From positions 124,001 to 188,000 of the forward strand of contig NZ_BMRN01000012.1 in assembly GCF_014648655.1 (NCBI RefSeq): a stretch of 64,000 nucleotides of DNA, written 5' to 3'. This DNA is from Streptomyces atratus. Lineage in GTDB: Bacteria > Actinomycetota > Actinomycetes > Streptomycetales > Streptomycetaceae. Positions within the stretch are counted from its first letter, which is position 1. Each line of letters begins with the position of its first letter. A program made the position numbers and the translations under genes. Under the pieces are notes generated by a model, which saw only the letters and a program-made list of their open reading frames with translations, searched no databases and was not told the DNA's origin. Positions 43,047 to 51,990 of this stretch are shown in pieces.

Positions 43047-43637
43047 TGGGATCAGCTCGGCCGGTGGACCGCTGGAGTTCCCAGGGCTGTTCACAGCACC
43101 CTGAGGGGCGGGCGGATCTTCCCGCTCAGGCCGCAAGGCAGGAATCCTCAGTCGTCATGGCTAATCGCGGACGAAGGGTCTGCGCGGTGGCCTCCGCGTT
43201 CTCTGGCGCGATCGCCGCTCAGACCGCACGACTGATGGGCCGCATCCCTCCTCGGGGGCGGCCCATCACGTGTATGCGCTGACGCAGACGGTGAGGATCC
43301 CGGCGAACCGTCGACAGTACCGACGCCCCCTCGCCCCGCCCATCCTCGTGACCCCGGGCGCGCCCGCGGGTCGGCCCGTACGCGCCACGGTGTCGGCCCC
43401 TCAAGACAGATCCGTCCTCCGTGACCCGGTGGCGGACCCGGTCGGCGCAAGGCCATACACTCCGAGACCGCGCCCGACGAAGTCTGTTCGGACGAGGGAA
43501 CGCACCATCAGTAACCCCCGGTGGCGGTTGCTTTGGGGCGGGCGTGACGTAGCGTTGCCCTTTTGGTGGTGTTCGGAAGAGCACCGCGAGGCACCGTTGT
43601 GCCCTCATCAGTCATGGGGGCACCGAGGGGTATTGGG
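43047..43637. other. Intergenic region containing a short gene-end remnant
   Basis: No complete gene is supported in these 590 bases. At 43096-43117 there is a 22-base match to 60184-60205, the end of the mycothiol-isomerase-like gene. Here it reads GLFTAP then stop, versus ELFKAP then stop in the intact gene, so about 60 bases (from about 43060) may be the tail of a lost relative. The promoter of the ATP-grasp pair should lie near 43500-43620. Confidence 0.4.
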
Positions 43638-44573
43638 ATGAAGCTCTGCTTCCTCGTCGAAGAGCTGTACCGGCATGACGGCATGCCGCTTGACGTGGTC
43701 CGACGACTGTCGTCGTGGGGACACCAGGTGGACGTGGTGCGCCCCGGCGGCTCGCTGCTGCGGATTTCGGAAGAGGTGCGGGCGGGGACCCATGACGCCT
43801 GGGTACTCAAGACCGTGTCCGGCGGCCCCGGGCTCACCCTTCTGGAGGCCGCGGCGGCCGTGGGCCTGACCACGGTGAACGATGCGCGGTCGATCCGCGC
43901 GGTGCGCGACAAGGTCCTCACGTCGGTCATCGCGCGGCAGCACGGGCTACCGGTTCCGGTGACCTATTCGGCACCCAGGGCCACGCTGTTCGCGGATATC
44001 CCCGACGAGCTCTTCCCTCTGGTGGTCAAGCCTGCCGATGGCAGCTCGGGGCGGGGGGTGCGGCTCGTACCGGACCCCGGGGCCCTGGCGGATGCGGAAC
44101 AGGCGGGGGAGGGTCAACTGATCGCCCAGCCCTACGTGCCCAACCCCGGTTCCGACCTGAAGGTCTACTGTCTCGCGGGCGAGTTCCACGCGACCTTGCG
44201 ACGCTCCCCGCTCCACCCGGACGGGCCGGTCGAGGAGGGAGCCGTCCCCCTGCCCGCCGAGGTGGCCGCAGCGGCGGCGAAGGTGGGAGCGGTCTTCGGC
44301 CTCGACCTGTACGGCATCGACGTGGTGCTCGGCCCCGACGGCCCCGTGATCGTCGACATCAATGACTTCCCGAGCTTCCGTCAGGTCCCCGATGCCGTAT
44401 CCCGGTTGGCCGGAGCGGTCCTCGACCTGGCCAGGACGGGCGGCGCTGCCAGGACGGGCGCGCCCGCCTTCGCTCCGCGCATTCCCGCGCAGCCGCAGAC
44501 CCCCCACGGACAGTCCCACCCGCACCCCGAAGCGGACAGGCTGGCGGCCGCACCAGGAGCCGCCCGGATATGA
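43638..44573 (+). CDS. ATP-grasp ligase, RimK-like (first of a tandem pair)
   Basis: A 311-residue ATP-grasp protein, expected to form an amide or peptide bond by activating a carboxylate with ATP. It has an N-terminal pre-ATP domain (MKLCFLVEELYR...), the ATP-binding LVVKPADGSSGRGVRLV, FGLDLYGIDVVL and the metal-binding PVIVDINDFPSF. The last 40 residues are a Pro/Ala/His-rich tail. ATG 43638 follows GAGGGG by 7 bases. The stop overlaps the next ATP-grasp gene (ATGA). No precursor peptide or recognised substrate gene lies nearby. The pair is followed by a two-component system. Confidence 0.85.
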   Translation: MKLCFLVEELYRHDGMPLDVVRRLSSWGHQVDVVRPGGSLLRISEEVRAGTHDAWVLKTVSGGPGLTLLEAAAAVGLTTVNDARSIRAVRDKVLTSVIARQHGLPVPVTYSAPRATLFADIPDELFPLVVKPADGSSGRGVRLVPDPGALADAEQAGEGQLIAQPYVPNPGSDLKVYCLAGEFHATLRRSPLHPDGPVEEGAVPLPAEVAAAAAKVGAVFGLDLYGIDVVLGPDGPVIVDINDFPSFRQVPDAVSRLAGAVLDLARTGGAARTGAPAFAPRIPAQPQTPHGQSHPHPEADRLAAAPGAARI

Positions 44574-45409
44574 GGGTGTGTCTGCTGACCGACAAGCCGG
44601 CTCATCCGCTGCTTGCCGCAGCCTCTTCCGTACTGATCGAGGCGGAGCACCGGGTGACGTTCCTGAACCCGGACACCGGAACGGGATCCCCGTCGGAACT
44701 GGTGATCCCGGGTGATCTGGCCGACGTCTACCTCCTCAAGGCTCACACCCCCCGGGCACTGGAACTTGCCCGATTCCTCGAAGCACACGGTGCCCGGGTG
44801 GTGAACTCCGCCGCCGCGACGGAGCTGTGCCAGGACAGGAGCCGGATCGCCATCGTGGCCGATGGCGCGGGATTGCCGATGCCCCGGACCAGGACCCTGG
44901 ACACGCTGTCCGAATCCCTCCACGGGGCGGAGTGGCCGGAGTGCGGCTATCCCCTCATGGTCAAGAGCCGCCACAGTCGGCGCGCGGACCTGGTCGCCCG
45001 CGTGGACGGCCCGGACGAGCTGCGGGACCTTGCCGCGAAGTGGCCGGACGAGCCCGTGGTCCTGCAGGAGTTCGTCGCGAACAGTGGCTGGGACCACAAG
45101 CTGTGGGTGATCGCGGGGGAGGTGTTCGCGGGGGTGCGCCCCGCACCGGTGGGCGCCCCGCCGGACGGTGCGCAGTCCGCGCCACTGGTCCGTGACCTGC
45201 CGCAGGCCTGGACCCAACTCGCCCTCCACACGGGAGAGGTCTTCGGCCTGGATGTCTACGGTGTCGACCTGCTGGACCGCGAGGGGGCGCCCGTCGTCGT
45301 CGACATCAACGCCTTCCCGGGCATCCGCGGACCGAAGGGCGCCCCTGCGGCGCTGGCGGCCCTGGCACTGCGACGCCCCCGGCCCGGCCCTCCCGCCTAC
45401 GATGCCTGA
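44570..45409 (+). CDS. ATP-grasp domain protein (second of a tandem pair)
   Basis: A 279-residue relative of the preceding gene, similar in length and fold though clearly diverged. Landmarks: an N-terminal RVCLLTDKPAHPLLAAAS, ATP-binding lysine in YPLMVKSRHSRRADLV, FGLDVYGVDLLD, and PVVVDINAFPGIRGPKGAPA. The glycine-rich loop of the first enzyme (GSSGRG) is replaced by SRHSRR, so nucleotide handling may differ. Translation is coupled to 43638 through ATGA. The pair may act as a heterodimer, or add two building blocks in sequence. Confidence 0.83.
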   Translation: MRVCLLTDKPAHPLLAAASSVLIEAEHRVTFLNPDTGTGSPSELVIPGDLADVYLLKAHTPRALELARFLEAHGARVVNSAAATELCQDRSRIAIVADGAGLPMPRTRTLDTLSESLHGAEWPECGYPLMVKSRHSRRADLVARVDGPDELRDLAAKWPDEPVVLQEFVANSGWDHKLWVIAGEVFAGVRPAPVGAPPDGAQSAPLVRDLPQAWTQLALHTGEVFGLDVYGVDLLDREGAPVVVDINAFPGIRGPKGAPAALAALALRRPRPGPPAYDA

Positions 45410-45528
45410 CACACCCCGGCCTCCACCAGGAACTCGCGGCGCCGATCCGGGCACTTCCCGTCCGCGGTGCAACCCGGGCCGTCTCCCGCACACCCCGGGC
45501 CTGGTGCGTGCTTCCCCGGATGAAGACA

Positions 45529-45546
45529 GGGGGCCTAGGTCCCCCC
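45529..45546. promoter_or_regulatory. Candidate operator ahead of the two-component system
   Basis: GGGGGCCTAGGTCCCCCC is a strong near-palindrome around CCTAGG, 94 bases upstream of the sensor kinase start. It may be the binding site of the response regulator at 46893. Confidence 0.4.
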
Positions 45547-45639
45547 TCGAACCAGGGTGGCAGGCCCAATGTTTTCGTAGCCTCCTCACAGCAGAATCAT
45601 CTGCGACGGGATCGAGGGAGCCCGCAGGAGGAGGCCGGA

Positions 45640-46929
45640 ATGAAGAGGGTCGCATCACCCGCACTTTGGCAGCCGCCGTTGCGCGGGCTCGTGCTGGCCG
45701 CGCAGAAAGTGCCGCAGGCGGCCCTCTTCGCACTCATGGTGTTCTCGACGGCCTCTCTGGGCCTCGGCGCGGGCGTCCTGCTTCTCCCCGTCGTCGTGGC
45801 GGCCGTGCGCAAGCTGGCCAACCGTTCCCGCAGGCTGGCCCATGACTGGTCCGGGGTGACGATCGCGCAGCCGTACCGTGAACTGCCCGAGCCGGGGCCC
45901 GGCCTCGCGGGACGCTGGGGGCACTGCCTGCGGCTGCTCCAGGACCCGGCCACCTTGCGGGACACGCTCTGGACAATCGTCGACCCCGTGATCGGCACCG
46001 TCCTCGCGCTCCTGCCCGCCGCACTGCTGGTGTACGGACTCGAGGGGCTGGTTCTCCCGTTCCTCTGGGACACCCTCGTCTCCGCCGGCTATCACGACCA
46101 CTACGCCGGACTGATCGACGTGAGCGGCGAACGAGGTGTACGCACCTGGCTGATGCCCCTGTTCGGTCTCGGATTCATCTGGCTCGGACTCCGCACGGGA
46201 CCCCTGCTGCTCATCGCCCACGCCTGCTTCACCCGCAAGCTGCTCGGTCCGCGGATCGGTGACGAACTCACGGCACGTGTAGGTCATTTGACTCGGACCC
46301 GAGGGGCAGTGGTGGACAGTCAGGCCGCCGAACTCCGCAGGATCGAACGCGATCTGCATGACGGCGCACAGGCCAGGCTGGTCGCGATGGGAATGAACCT
46401 GGACGCCGTCGGCCAACTGCTGGACACCAACCCCGAAGCCGCCCGCGCACTGCTGCTGGAGACAAGGGAATCATCCTCCAAGGCGCTCGGTGAACTCCGT
46501 GATCTGGTACGGGGAATTCATCCGCCGGTCCTCTCCGACCGGGGACTCGGGGACGCCGTACGTGCCCTGGCGCTGGACAGCCCGCTGCCGGTCGATGTCG
46601 CCGTCGATCTGCCGGGCCGGCCCGACGCCCCGGTGGAGTCGGCCGCCTACTTCGCGGTCAGTGAACTGCTCACCAACGCGGCGAAGCACGCCCGGGCCGA
46701 TCGCGTCTGGATCGATATCCGCCACGAACGCGAGGCCCTGCGCATCAGTGTGGGTGATGACGGATGCGGTGGTGCGACGGTAGCGGCGGGAACAGGGCTG
46801 GGCGGAATCGAGAGCCGCATTGCCGCATTCGACGGAGTGCTTTCCGTCAACAGCCCTCAGGGCGGACCGACCATGACCACGATGGAGATTCCGTGCGCAT
46901 TGTTCTCGCCGAAGACCTCTTCCTTCTGA
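45640..46929 (+). CDS. Sensor histidine kinase, NarL/DesK class
   Basis: A 429-residue membrane kinase. The N-terminal half (about 15-220) has four or so hydrophobic segments forming the Streptomyces Sensor domain. The HisKA_3 helix has the phospho-acceptor in RRIERDLHDGAQARLVAMG. The ATPase domain shows SELLTNAAKHA, VGDDGCGGA and GTGLGGIESRIAAFDG. ATG 45640 follows AGGAGG. The last 37 bases overlap the response regulator start, so both are coupled. It is downstream of the ATP-grasp pair and upstream of an MMPL exporter; the signal is likely at the cell envelope. Confidence 0.92.
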   Translation: MKRVASPALWQPPLRGLVLAAQKVPQAALFALMVFSTASLGLGAGVLLLPVVVAAVRKLANRSRRLAHDWSGVTIAQPYRELPEPGPGLAGRWGHCLRLLQDPATLRDTLWTIVDPVIGTVLALLPAALLVYGLEGLVLPFLWDTLVSAGYHDHYAGLIDVSGERGVRTWLMPLFGLGFIWLGLRTGPLLLIAHACFTRKLLGPRIGDELTARVGHLTRTRGAVVDSQAAELRRIERDLHDGAQARLVAMGMNLDAVGQLLDTNPEAARALLLETRESSSKALGELRDLVRGIHPPVLSDRGLGDAVRALALDSPLPVDVAVDLPGRPDAPVESAAYFAVSELLTNAAKHARADRVWIDIRHEREALRISVGDDGCGGATVAAGTGLGGIESRIAAFDGVLSVNSPQGGPTMTTMEIPCALFSPKTSSF

Positions 46930-47537
46930 GAGAGGGGCTCGTCCGGCTCCTGACGGCCCACGGTTTCGAAATCGCCGCCGCAGTGGACAACGGCCCGGAA
47001 CTCCTCGACGCACTGGTCGAGCACCGGCCGGATGTCGCACTGGTGGATGTGCGGCTCCCGCCCACCTTCACCGACGAGGGACTGCGCGCCGCCATCGAGG
47101 CACGGCGCAGGATCCCCGGACTGCCGGTGCTGGTTCTCTCGCAGTACGTCGAGCAGCTGTACGCCCGCGAGCTGCTGGCGGACGGCACGGGCGGGGTCGG
47201 CTATCTGCTCAAGGACCGGGTCTTCGACAGCGGCCGCTTCGTCGACGCCGTGCGCCGGGTCGCGGCAGGTGGCAGTGCGATGGACCCGGAAGTGGTGGCA
47301 AAACTGCTCAGGGGCAACGCCCGGGACGAACCGCTCACCCGGCTCACCCCACGGGAGTACGAGGTGCTGGGACTCGTGGCGGAAGGACGTTCCAACGCCG
47401 CCATCGCCGGCCGGCTCGGGGTGAGCGAGAAAGTCGTCACCAAACACACATCGAGCGTCTTCACCAAACTCGGTCTGGCGCCGTCGGACGACGACAACCG
47501 CCGGGTTCTTGCCGTACTCGCCTATCTGAACTCCTGA
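46893..47537 (+). CDS. Response regulator, NarL/LuxR type
   Basis: A 214-residue partner of the kinase at 45640. The receiver has the acidic pair VLAEDLFLL, the phospho-acceptor Asp in VALVDVRLPP, and the conserved Lys in GYLLKDRV. The C-terminal HTH reads LTPREYEVLGLVAEGRSN then IAGRLGVSEKVVTKH. GTG 46893 follows GGAG by 5 bases and lies inside the kinase gene. A likely target is the MMPL exporter 177 bases downstream, and a palindrome at 45529-45546 may mediate autoregulation. Confidence 0.92.
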   Translation: MRIVLAEDLFLLREGLVRLLTAHGFEIAAAVDNGPELLDALVEHRPDVALVDVRLPPTFTDEGLRAAIEARRRIPGLPVLVLSQYVEQLYARELLADGTGGVGYLLKDRVFDSGRFVDAVRRVAAGGSAMDPEVVAKLLRGNARDEPLTRLTPREYEVLGLVAEGRSNAAIAGRLGVSEKVVTKHTSSVFTKLGLAPSDDDNRRVLAVLAYLNS

Positions 47538-47714
47538 CACCCTGCCGGGTCGGCAGCGAAACAAACGCGGTAGTCGCGGCATCGCGATGCCGCGGCCATG
47601 CCATTCGCCGAACAGGTGCCGCACAGCCGTAACGGCTCGCTGCGCCCGATGAGTCATGCCCGCACCGGGCCAGAACGCACGGCACATTTCCCACTCACGG
47701 ACGAGGAATCCCCC

Positions 47715-49862
47715 ATGACAGGACCGCGCAATTGGGCCGACCGGCTCCTGAGAATGCCTAGCGGACGAAGAGGAAAGTGGCTGACGCTGATTGTCTGGCT
47801 GATCGTCGTGGTGGCCGCGGTGCCGCTCGCCGGACAGCTCTCGGAGCTCGAGAAGGACGGTCTCACCGTCGAACTGCCCCGTGGAGCAGAGTCCACCGAG
47901 GTGGCCGGGCTCGCCGACCGCTTCGACGAGGGCAGGATCTCGCTCGGCATCGTCGTCTACGTCCGCGACAGCGGACTCACCGCGCAGGACCGGGCCAAAG
48001 TCGCATCCGACATCGAGGAGTTCGCCACCCTGGCGGCAGGAGCGGTCGAACCGGCCCGGCCCTCCGAGGACGGCAAGGCCCTGACCGTGTTGGTCCCCCT
48101 CGACAAGCAGGACAGCACCGCACTCGCCGACAACGCCGAGAAGGTGCGCGACCGCGCCACCGGCGACCGGCCCGACGGTCTGAAGGCCGAGCTGACCGGG
48201 CCCGCCGGCAACTCGCTGGACGCTGCGGACGCCCGGGAGTCCACCGGTCGTGCGCTCACCCTCATCACTGTCGTGGTGGTCGCCGCGCTGCTGCTCATCA
48301 CCTACCGCAGTGCGATCCTCTGGCTGCTTCCCCTGCTCGTCGTGGGTGTCTCCTTCCTCACCACCCAGGCGGTCTCCGCCCTGCTCGCCAAGGGATTCGG
48401 TCTGACCGTCGGCGGCGGGAACGAGATCGTCGTCACCGCACTGCTCTTCGGCGTGGGCACCGACTACGCGATGCTGCTGCTCGCCCGCTACCGCGAGGAG
48501 CTGCACATCAACGAGGACCGGCACCACGCCATGCGGACCGCCCTGCGCAGGGCCGTACCGGCCATCGCCGCCTCGGCCGCGACCGTATGCATCGGGCTGC
48601 TCTGCCTCACCCGGGCCGACGTCGGGTTCAACCACACGCTCGGCCCGGGCGGTGCCGTTGCGATCGTCTGCGGACTTGCCGCGATGACCACGCTGTTCCC
48701 GGCCGTGCTCGTCCTGCTGGGCCGATGGGTGTTCTGGCCCCGTGTGCCGCGCGCCGGGGTCGCCGTGAAGAACGCCAACCGCCTTCTGTGGGACCGGATC
48801 GGCGGCCGGATATCCCGGCGCCCGCGTCTGGTGTGGACGGGCTCCGCCCTCGTCCTCACCGCGCTGGCACTCGGCTCCCTGGGCCTGAGGACCGGGCTGG
48901 ACGACGAGCACCTCGTCATCGGCAGGCCCGGCTCGATCGCCGGCCAGGAACTCCTCGCCGCCCACTACCCGGCCGGGCAGAGCCGGCCCGCCGAGGTGAT
49001 CAGCAGGGCCGCCAACGCACCGGCGGTCGCCGAGGCACTGAAGCACATCGACGGGGTCGCCCAGGTCGAGCCCGCCACCATCTCCACCGACGGTGAACTC
49101 GCCGCCACCAAGGCCGTGTTGAAGGCGCATGCGGACAGTGCGGCCGCAGCTCGCACCGTGGACCGGATCCGCACCGCCGTCCATGACATCCCCGATGCCG
49201 ACGCACGGGTCGGCGGTCCCACCGCCATGGCGCAGGAGAAGGCCGAGGCGCAGGCACACGACCGCAGGGTGGTCATCCCGCTGGTGCTCGTCGTGGTCTT
49301 CGTCATTCTGATCGCACTGCTCAGGGCCGTGGTCGCGCCGGTACTGCTGATGGCGACCGTGGTGCTCTCCTACTTCGCCGCACTCGGGATCAGTTGGCAG
49401 CTGTTCCAGCACGTCCTGGGCTTCCCCGCCGTGGACACCCAGGTCATGCTGATCGGCTTCCTGTTCCTGGTCGCCCTCGGCGTCGACTACAACATCTTCC
49501 TCATCCACCGCATCCGTGAGGACGTCGGGCATCACGGCCACCGGAGCGGGGTCCTGTCCGGCCTCACCTCCACCGGCGGGGTCATCACCGGCGCGGGTGC
49601 GGTCCTCGCGGCGACGTTCGCCGCCCTCACCAGCGCTCCACAGGTGGCGTTCATCGAGATCGGCATCGTGGTGGCGATCGGCGTACTGATCGACACCTTC
49701 CTGGTCCGCTCCGTCCTCGTTCCGGCGCTCGCCCTCGACGTCGGCCCCGCCTTCTGGTGGCCGGGCCGACCGGTGGGCCCGGACACGCCGGCGCAGGCGA
49801 TCGGCGCCGCGCCGGGGGACGCGGTCGCGGTCGCCGTCAGCTCCGGGCGGCGTACACGATGA
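47715..49862 (+). CDS. MMPL-family (RND-type) exporter
   Basis: A 715-residue inner-membrane exporter of lipids or drugs. It has the family's two halves, each an exported loop and a set of membrane segments: TM1 near WLTLIVWLIVVVAAVPLAG, a first loop (about 45-170), TMs 2-6, TM7 near 375, a second loop (about 400-510), and TMs 8-12. The proton-relay pattern GVGTDYAMLLLARYREEL and the second-half counterpart ALGVDYNIFLIHRIRED are both intact. ATG 47715 follows GAGGA. It lies after a two-component system. Its 3' end overlaps the convergent sortase gene by 26 bases. Homologues often confer tolerance to membrane-active compounds. Confidence 0.9.
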   Translation: MTGPRNWADRLLRMPSGRRGKWLTLIVWLIVVVAAVPLAGQLSELEKDGLTVELPRGAESTEVAGLADRFDEGRISLGIVVYVRDSGLTAQDRAKVASDIEEFATLAAGAVEPARPSEDGKALTVLVPLDKQDSTALADNAEKVRDRATGDRPDGLKAELTGPAGNSLDAADARESTGRALTLITVVVVAALLLITYRSAILWLLPLLVVGVSFLTTQAVSALLAKGFGLTVGGGNEIVVTALLFGVGTDYAMLLLARYREELHINEDRHHAMRTALRRAVPAIAASAATVCIGLLCLTRADVGFNHTLGPGGAVAIVCGLAAMTTLFPAVLVLLGRWVFWPRVPRAGVAVKNANRLLWDRIGGRISRRPRLVWTGSALVLTALALGSLGLRTGLDDEHLVIGRPGSIAGQELLAAHYPAGQSRPAEVISRAANAPAVAEALKHIDGVAQVEPATISTDGELAATKAVLKAHADSAAAARTVDRIRTAVHDIPDADARVGGPTAMAQEKAEAQAHDRRVVIPLVLVVVFVILIALLRAVVAPVLLMATVVLSYFAALGISWQLFQHVLGFPAVDTQVMLIGFLFLVALGVDYNIFLIHRIREDVGHHGHRSGVLSGLTSTGGVITGAGAVLAATFAALTSAPQVAFIEIGIVVAIGVLIDTFLVRSVLVPALALDVGPAFWWPGRPVGPDTPAQAIGAAPGDAVAVAVSSGRRTR

Positions 49863-50493
49863 GGTTGTCCACGGGGTGGCCCTGTGCGTCGAAGGCGCCG
49901 TCGCAGGTGATGAGACGCAGGACGCGCTTGTCGGTGGCACCGTAGACCCTCTTGGTCGGGAAGGCCTTCTTGCTGACGGTCTCCGTGCCGGTGACCCTGT
50001 AGTGGATCTCCGCTCCCCGGTCGTTGCGGATCGCGATGTCCGCGCCCTTGCCGATCTTCTTCAGATCGTGGAAAACGGCCTTCCCCAAACGGGTGTTGTT
50101 GTGCCCGATGAGGACCGCGGCGCCACGCTCGCCGGGAACGGCGCCACCGGTGTACCAGCCGACCGTCATGCCCTTCTCGGCGGGCGGGACCTGGACGGTG
50201 CCGTCCTCGTTCAGACCGAGCCGCATCAGCGAGCTGTTCACCCCGATCGAAGGGATGCTGACATGGGTGGGGCTCGCCGCGGACCTCGGCTTCCTGGACT
50301 TCTCGAGCCTCTGCGTCCCCTCGGGCCCCGTGTCCTTCGGAGAGTTGAGAGAGCCCGGGGTGCTGGGTGAACTGCCGTCGGCGCGTGATGCGGCGGACGA
50401 GGCATCCACGGCGCCGGAGGAGCAGCCGGTGAGGGCGACACAGGCGAGCACCGGAAGTGTGACATGCCAAAGCGACATGGACGTACGGGACAT
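49837..50493 (-). CDS. Class F sortase (lipoprotein)
   Basis: A 218-residue cysteine transpeptidase of the actinobacterial class F. The N-terminus has a signal with lipobox ALTGC (about residue 21), so it may be lipid-anchored. A Ser/Pro-rich linker runs to about 75. The sortase domain shows VSIPSIGVNSSL, the catalytic His in AAVLIGHNNTR, and Cys in LRLITCDGAFD, with the late basic residue in VYAARS. ATG 50493 is preceded by GGAG. A small exported protein with a C-terminal membrane anchor lies directly upstream (50647-51072) and is a candidate substrate. Confidence 0.9.
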   Translation of the reverse strand: MSRTSMSLWHVTLPVLACVALTGCSSGAVDASSAASRADGSSPSTPGSLNSPKDTGPEGTQRLEKSRKPRSAASPTHVSIPSIGVNSSLMRLGLNEDGTVQVPPAEKGMTVGWYTGGAVPGERGAAVLIGHNNTRLGKAVFHDLKKIGKGADIAIRNDRGAEIHYRVTGTETVSKKAFPTKRVYGATDKRVLRLITCDGAFDAQGHPVDNLIVYAARS

Positions 50494-50646
50494 GGGGGCT
50501 CCAGAACGGGACGGAGATGGGCAGTGGCGCCGCCCGGGACGGGGCGGCGCCACAAGGGAAGGTCAACTGCTGAGCGCGGTCGGTTTCCGTGCGCGGTCAA
50601 TTGCCTTGCATGTCAGTGGCCGTGAAGGGACTGACGCGCCGGCAGT

Positions 50647-51072
50647 TCAGCGGCCCCGCTGCGCGGCGGAGCGGCGGCGCAGCACGACCGTTCCCGCTCC
50701 CGCGACCAGAACGGCGGCTGCGGCCGACCCGGCAAGGGCGGTGGTGCTGTCACCCGAGGTACCGGCCGGTCGCTCGCCCGCGGCCACGCCACCGCGCGGA
50801 GCGGCGCCAGCGGAACGCTTGCCCGCGGCCGGACGCTCGACCTTGGCCGGGGCGGGACTGTCGCCCGCGGCAACACCGCCACGGGGAACAACCGTCGGCT
50901 CCGAGCCCCGCGTGGGCGCGGTGGTACCGGCCGGGGCGGCTGCGGCGGACCGCTCGACGGACGGCTTCGGTGCGGGCGTGCTGTCGGCGAAGGCCGCGGT
51001 CGACGGGACGAGTACCGCGCCGGCCGCGACAGCGGCAAGAAGGGCGGTACGCAGGGACAGACGGTGGGGCAT
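50647..51072 (-). CDS. Small exported Ala/Pro-rich protein with C-terminal anchor, possible sortase substrate
   Basis: A 141-residue protein. A signal peptide ends near AAFADS (about 29). The mature part is Ala/Pro/Gly-rich with two copies of PRGGVAAG (followed by D or E). It ends in RPAGTSGD, a hydrophobic stretch (TTALAGSAAAAVLVAGAG) and RRRSAAQRGR, the layout of cell-wall-sorted proteins, though no classical LPxTG is present. ATG 51072 is preferred because GGAG lies 8 bases upstream; ATG 51078 is too close. It precedes a class F sortase on the same strand by 153 bases. No enzymatic domain is seen. Confidence 0.72.
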   Translation of the reverse strand: MPHRLSLRTALLAAVAAGAVLVPSTAAFADSTPAPKPSVERSAAAAPAGTTAPTRGSEPTVVPRGGVAAGDSPAPAKVERPAAGKRSAGAAPRGGVAAGERPAGTSGDSTTALAGSAAAAVLVAGAGTVVLRRRSAAQRGR

Positions 51073-51092
51073 GGGCATGGCTCCATTCCAGG

Positions 51093-51369
51093 TCGGCCTC
51101 GATGGTGCCCGGAAGTCGGTTCGCACCGGGCACGAGGCATGCCGACAGGCTGGCGTGAAGTTATGAAGAAGCTGTCAGATCGCTGTGGTCATCGCATCAG
51201 GCCTGGCCCGCACCACTTCCACGGCCACTCACGACACCCTGGGGTCCGCCCGCGCCGCTCCCGCGCTCGCAGCCGCCTGCCGCGCTCCCCGACACGCCCG
51301 TCGAGGCTTCTTGGGACTCGCCCGGCCCACCAGCCTCTCCCACTCACCCGACCCCGCCTGCGCAGGATC
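51093..51369. repeat. Long direct repeat, left copy (about 277 bp)
   Basis: This copy matches 56166-56443 over its whole length with about 10 substitutions, all transitions, and one inserted base. It covers the sequence just upstream of the small exported protein and a copy of the last codons of the histidine kinase (51197-51369, minus strand), which here run into unrelated DNA. The part near 51150-51175 (CTTCTTCATAACTTCACG on the minus strand) may be a regulator site. Confidence 0.85.
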
Positions 51370-51438
51370 CGATGTCGAACGCGAGGTGGGGCATGGGGCG
51401 GACTCTCCCGGAAGGCGGACGGAACGGTGGAGACGGGG

Positions 51439-51711
51439 TCAGGTGGCCGGACCGTCGAGATCGAGGCCGATCAGCGCCAGCGCCTCGCCGATCCCTTCGG
51501 TCATCTCGTCGCCGGGACCGAAGACCAGACACAGGTCGTCGTGCAACGGCCGAAGAATCCTGTGGGCCTCGACCGCCTGCCCCTGGGCGAGCAGCAGCAT
51601 CCCGATGTCGCGAACTCGGGTCATAGTCAGTAGGTCATCCACCTTGCCGTCAGCTCCTGCCCACGCTCCAGTCGCTGCGGGATGTCGGCCTATGGACGAC
51701 AACACAGACAA
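51439..51711 (-). pseudogene. C-terminal fragment of a TPR/kinase-type protein
   Basis: The minus-strand frame (up to 90 codons) has a readable end: RDIGMLLLAQGQAVEAHRIL, then RPLHDDLCLVFGPGDEMTEG and a Leu/Asp-rich close. This resembles the last TPR-like helices of Streptomyces Ser/Thr kinases or TPR proteins. No ribosome site precedes any start, and the frame lies just inside the left long repeat. It is most likely a stranded gene end, though a short real protein cannot be excluded. Confidence 0.45.
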
Positions 51712-51731
51712 CGTGAGAGCGCGTGGGACGA

Positions 51732-51763
51732 CGATGCCCCGCCGGAATGCTCCGGCGGGGCAT
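51732..51763. terminator. Strong hairpin, orphan terminator
   Basis: A perfect 14-base stem GATGCCCCGCCGGA/TCCGGCGGGGCATC around ATGC. No intact gene ends here on either strand, so it probably belonged to a gene lost during the rearrangements. Confidence 0.6.
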
Positions 51764-51990
51764 CTGTGAGCGGCGGTCTATTGGGTGTCGCTGTCGACTG
51801 TCCCGGACCGACTTGGAGTCTCGCCCGGGGCGGAAGCGGGGATCTGCGCGCTCGCCAATCCAGGCGGCCGGCTTGCTGGCGGTCCGTCTTCGTTCTGCAT
51901 CTCCAGTGCCGCGAAGGTCGACAGCGGCTCAGCTAGAATTTCTACGGCCGTCGCGCACACGGAGTCAGCGGGTTTCATGCGCGGAGTGTT

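Noticed and set aside
43023..43282. Short plus-strand frames as a possible precursor peptide for the ATP-grasp pair
   Set aside because: No proper ribosome sites, Arg/Pro-rich shadow composition, and they begin inside a terminator hairpin.
46857..49940. A 1027-codon minus-strand open frame opposite the two-component and MMPL genes
   Set aside because: Composition (Asp/Gly/His/Arg-rich) is that of a shadow frame; the plus strand has well-matched proteins with ribosome sites.
51778..51978. A 66-codon minus-strand frame just after the DUF1906 gene
   Set aside because: No ribosome site and no family; composition is plausible for a protein but the evidence is too thin to list as a gene.
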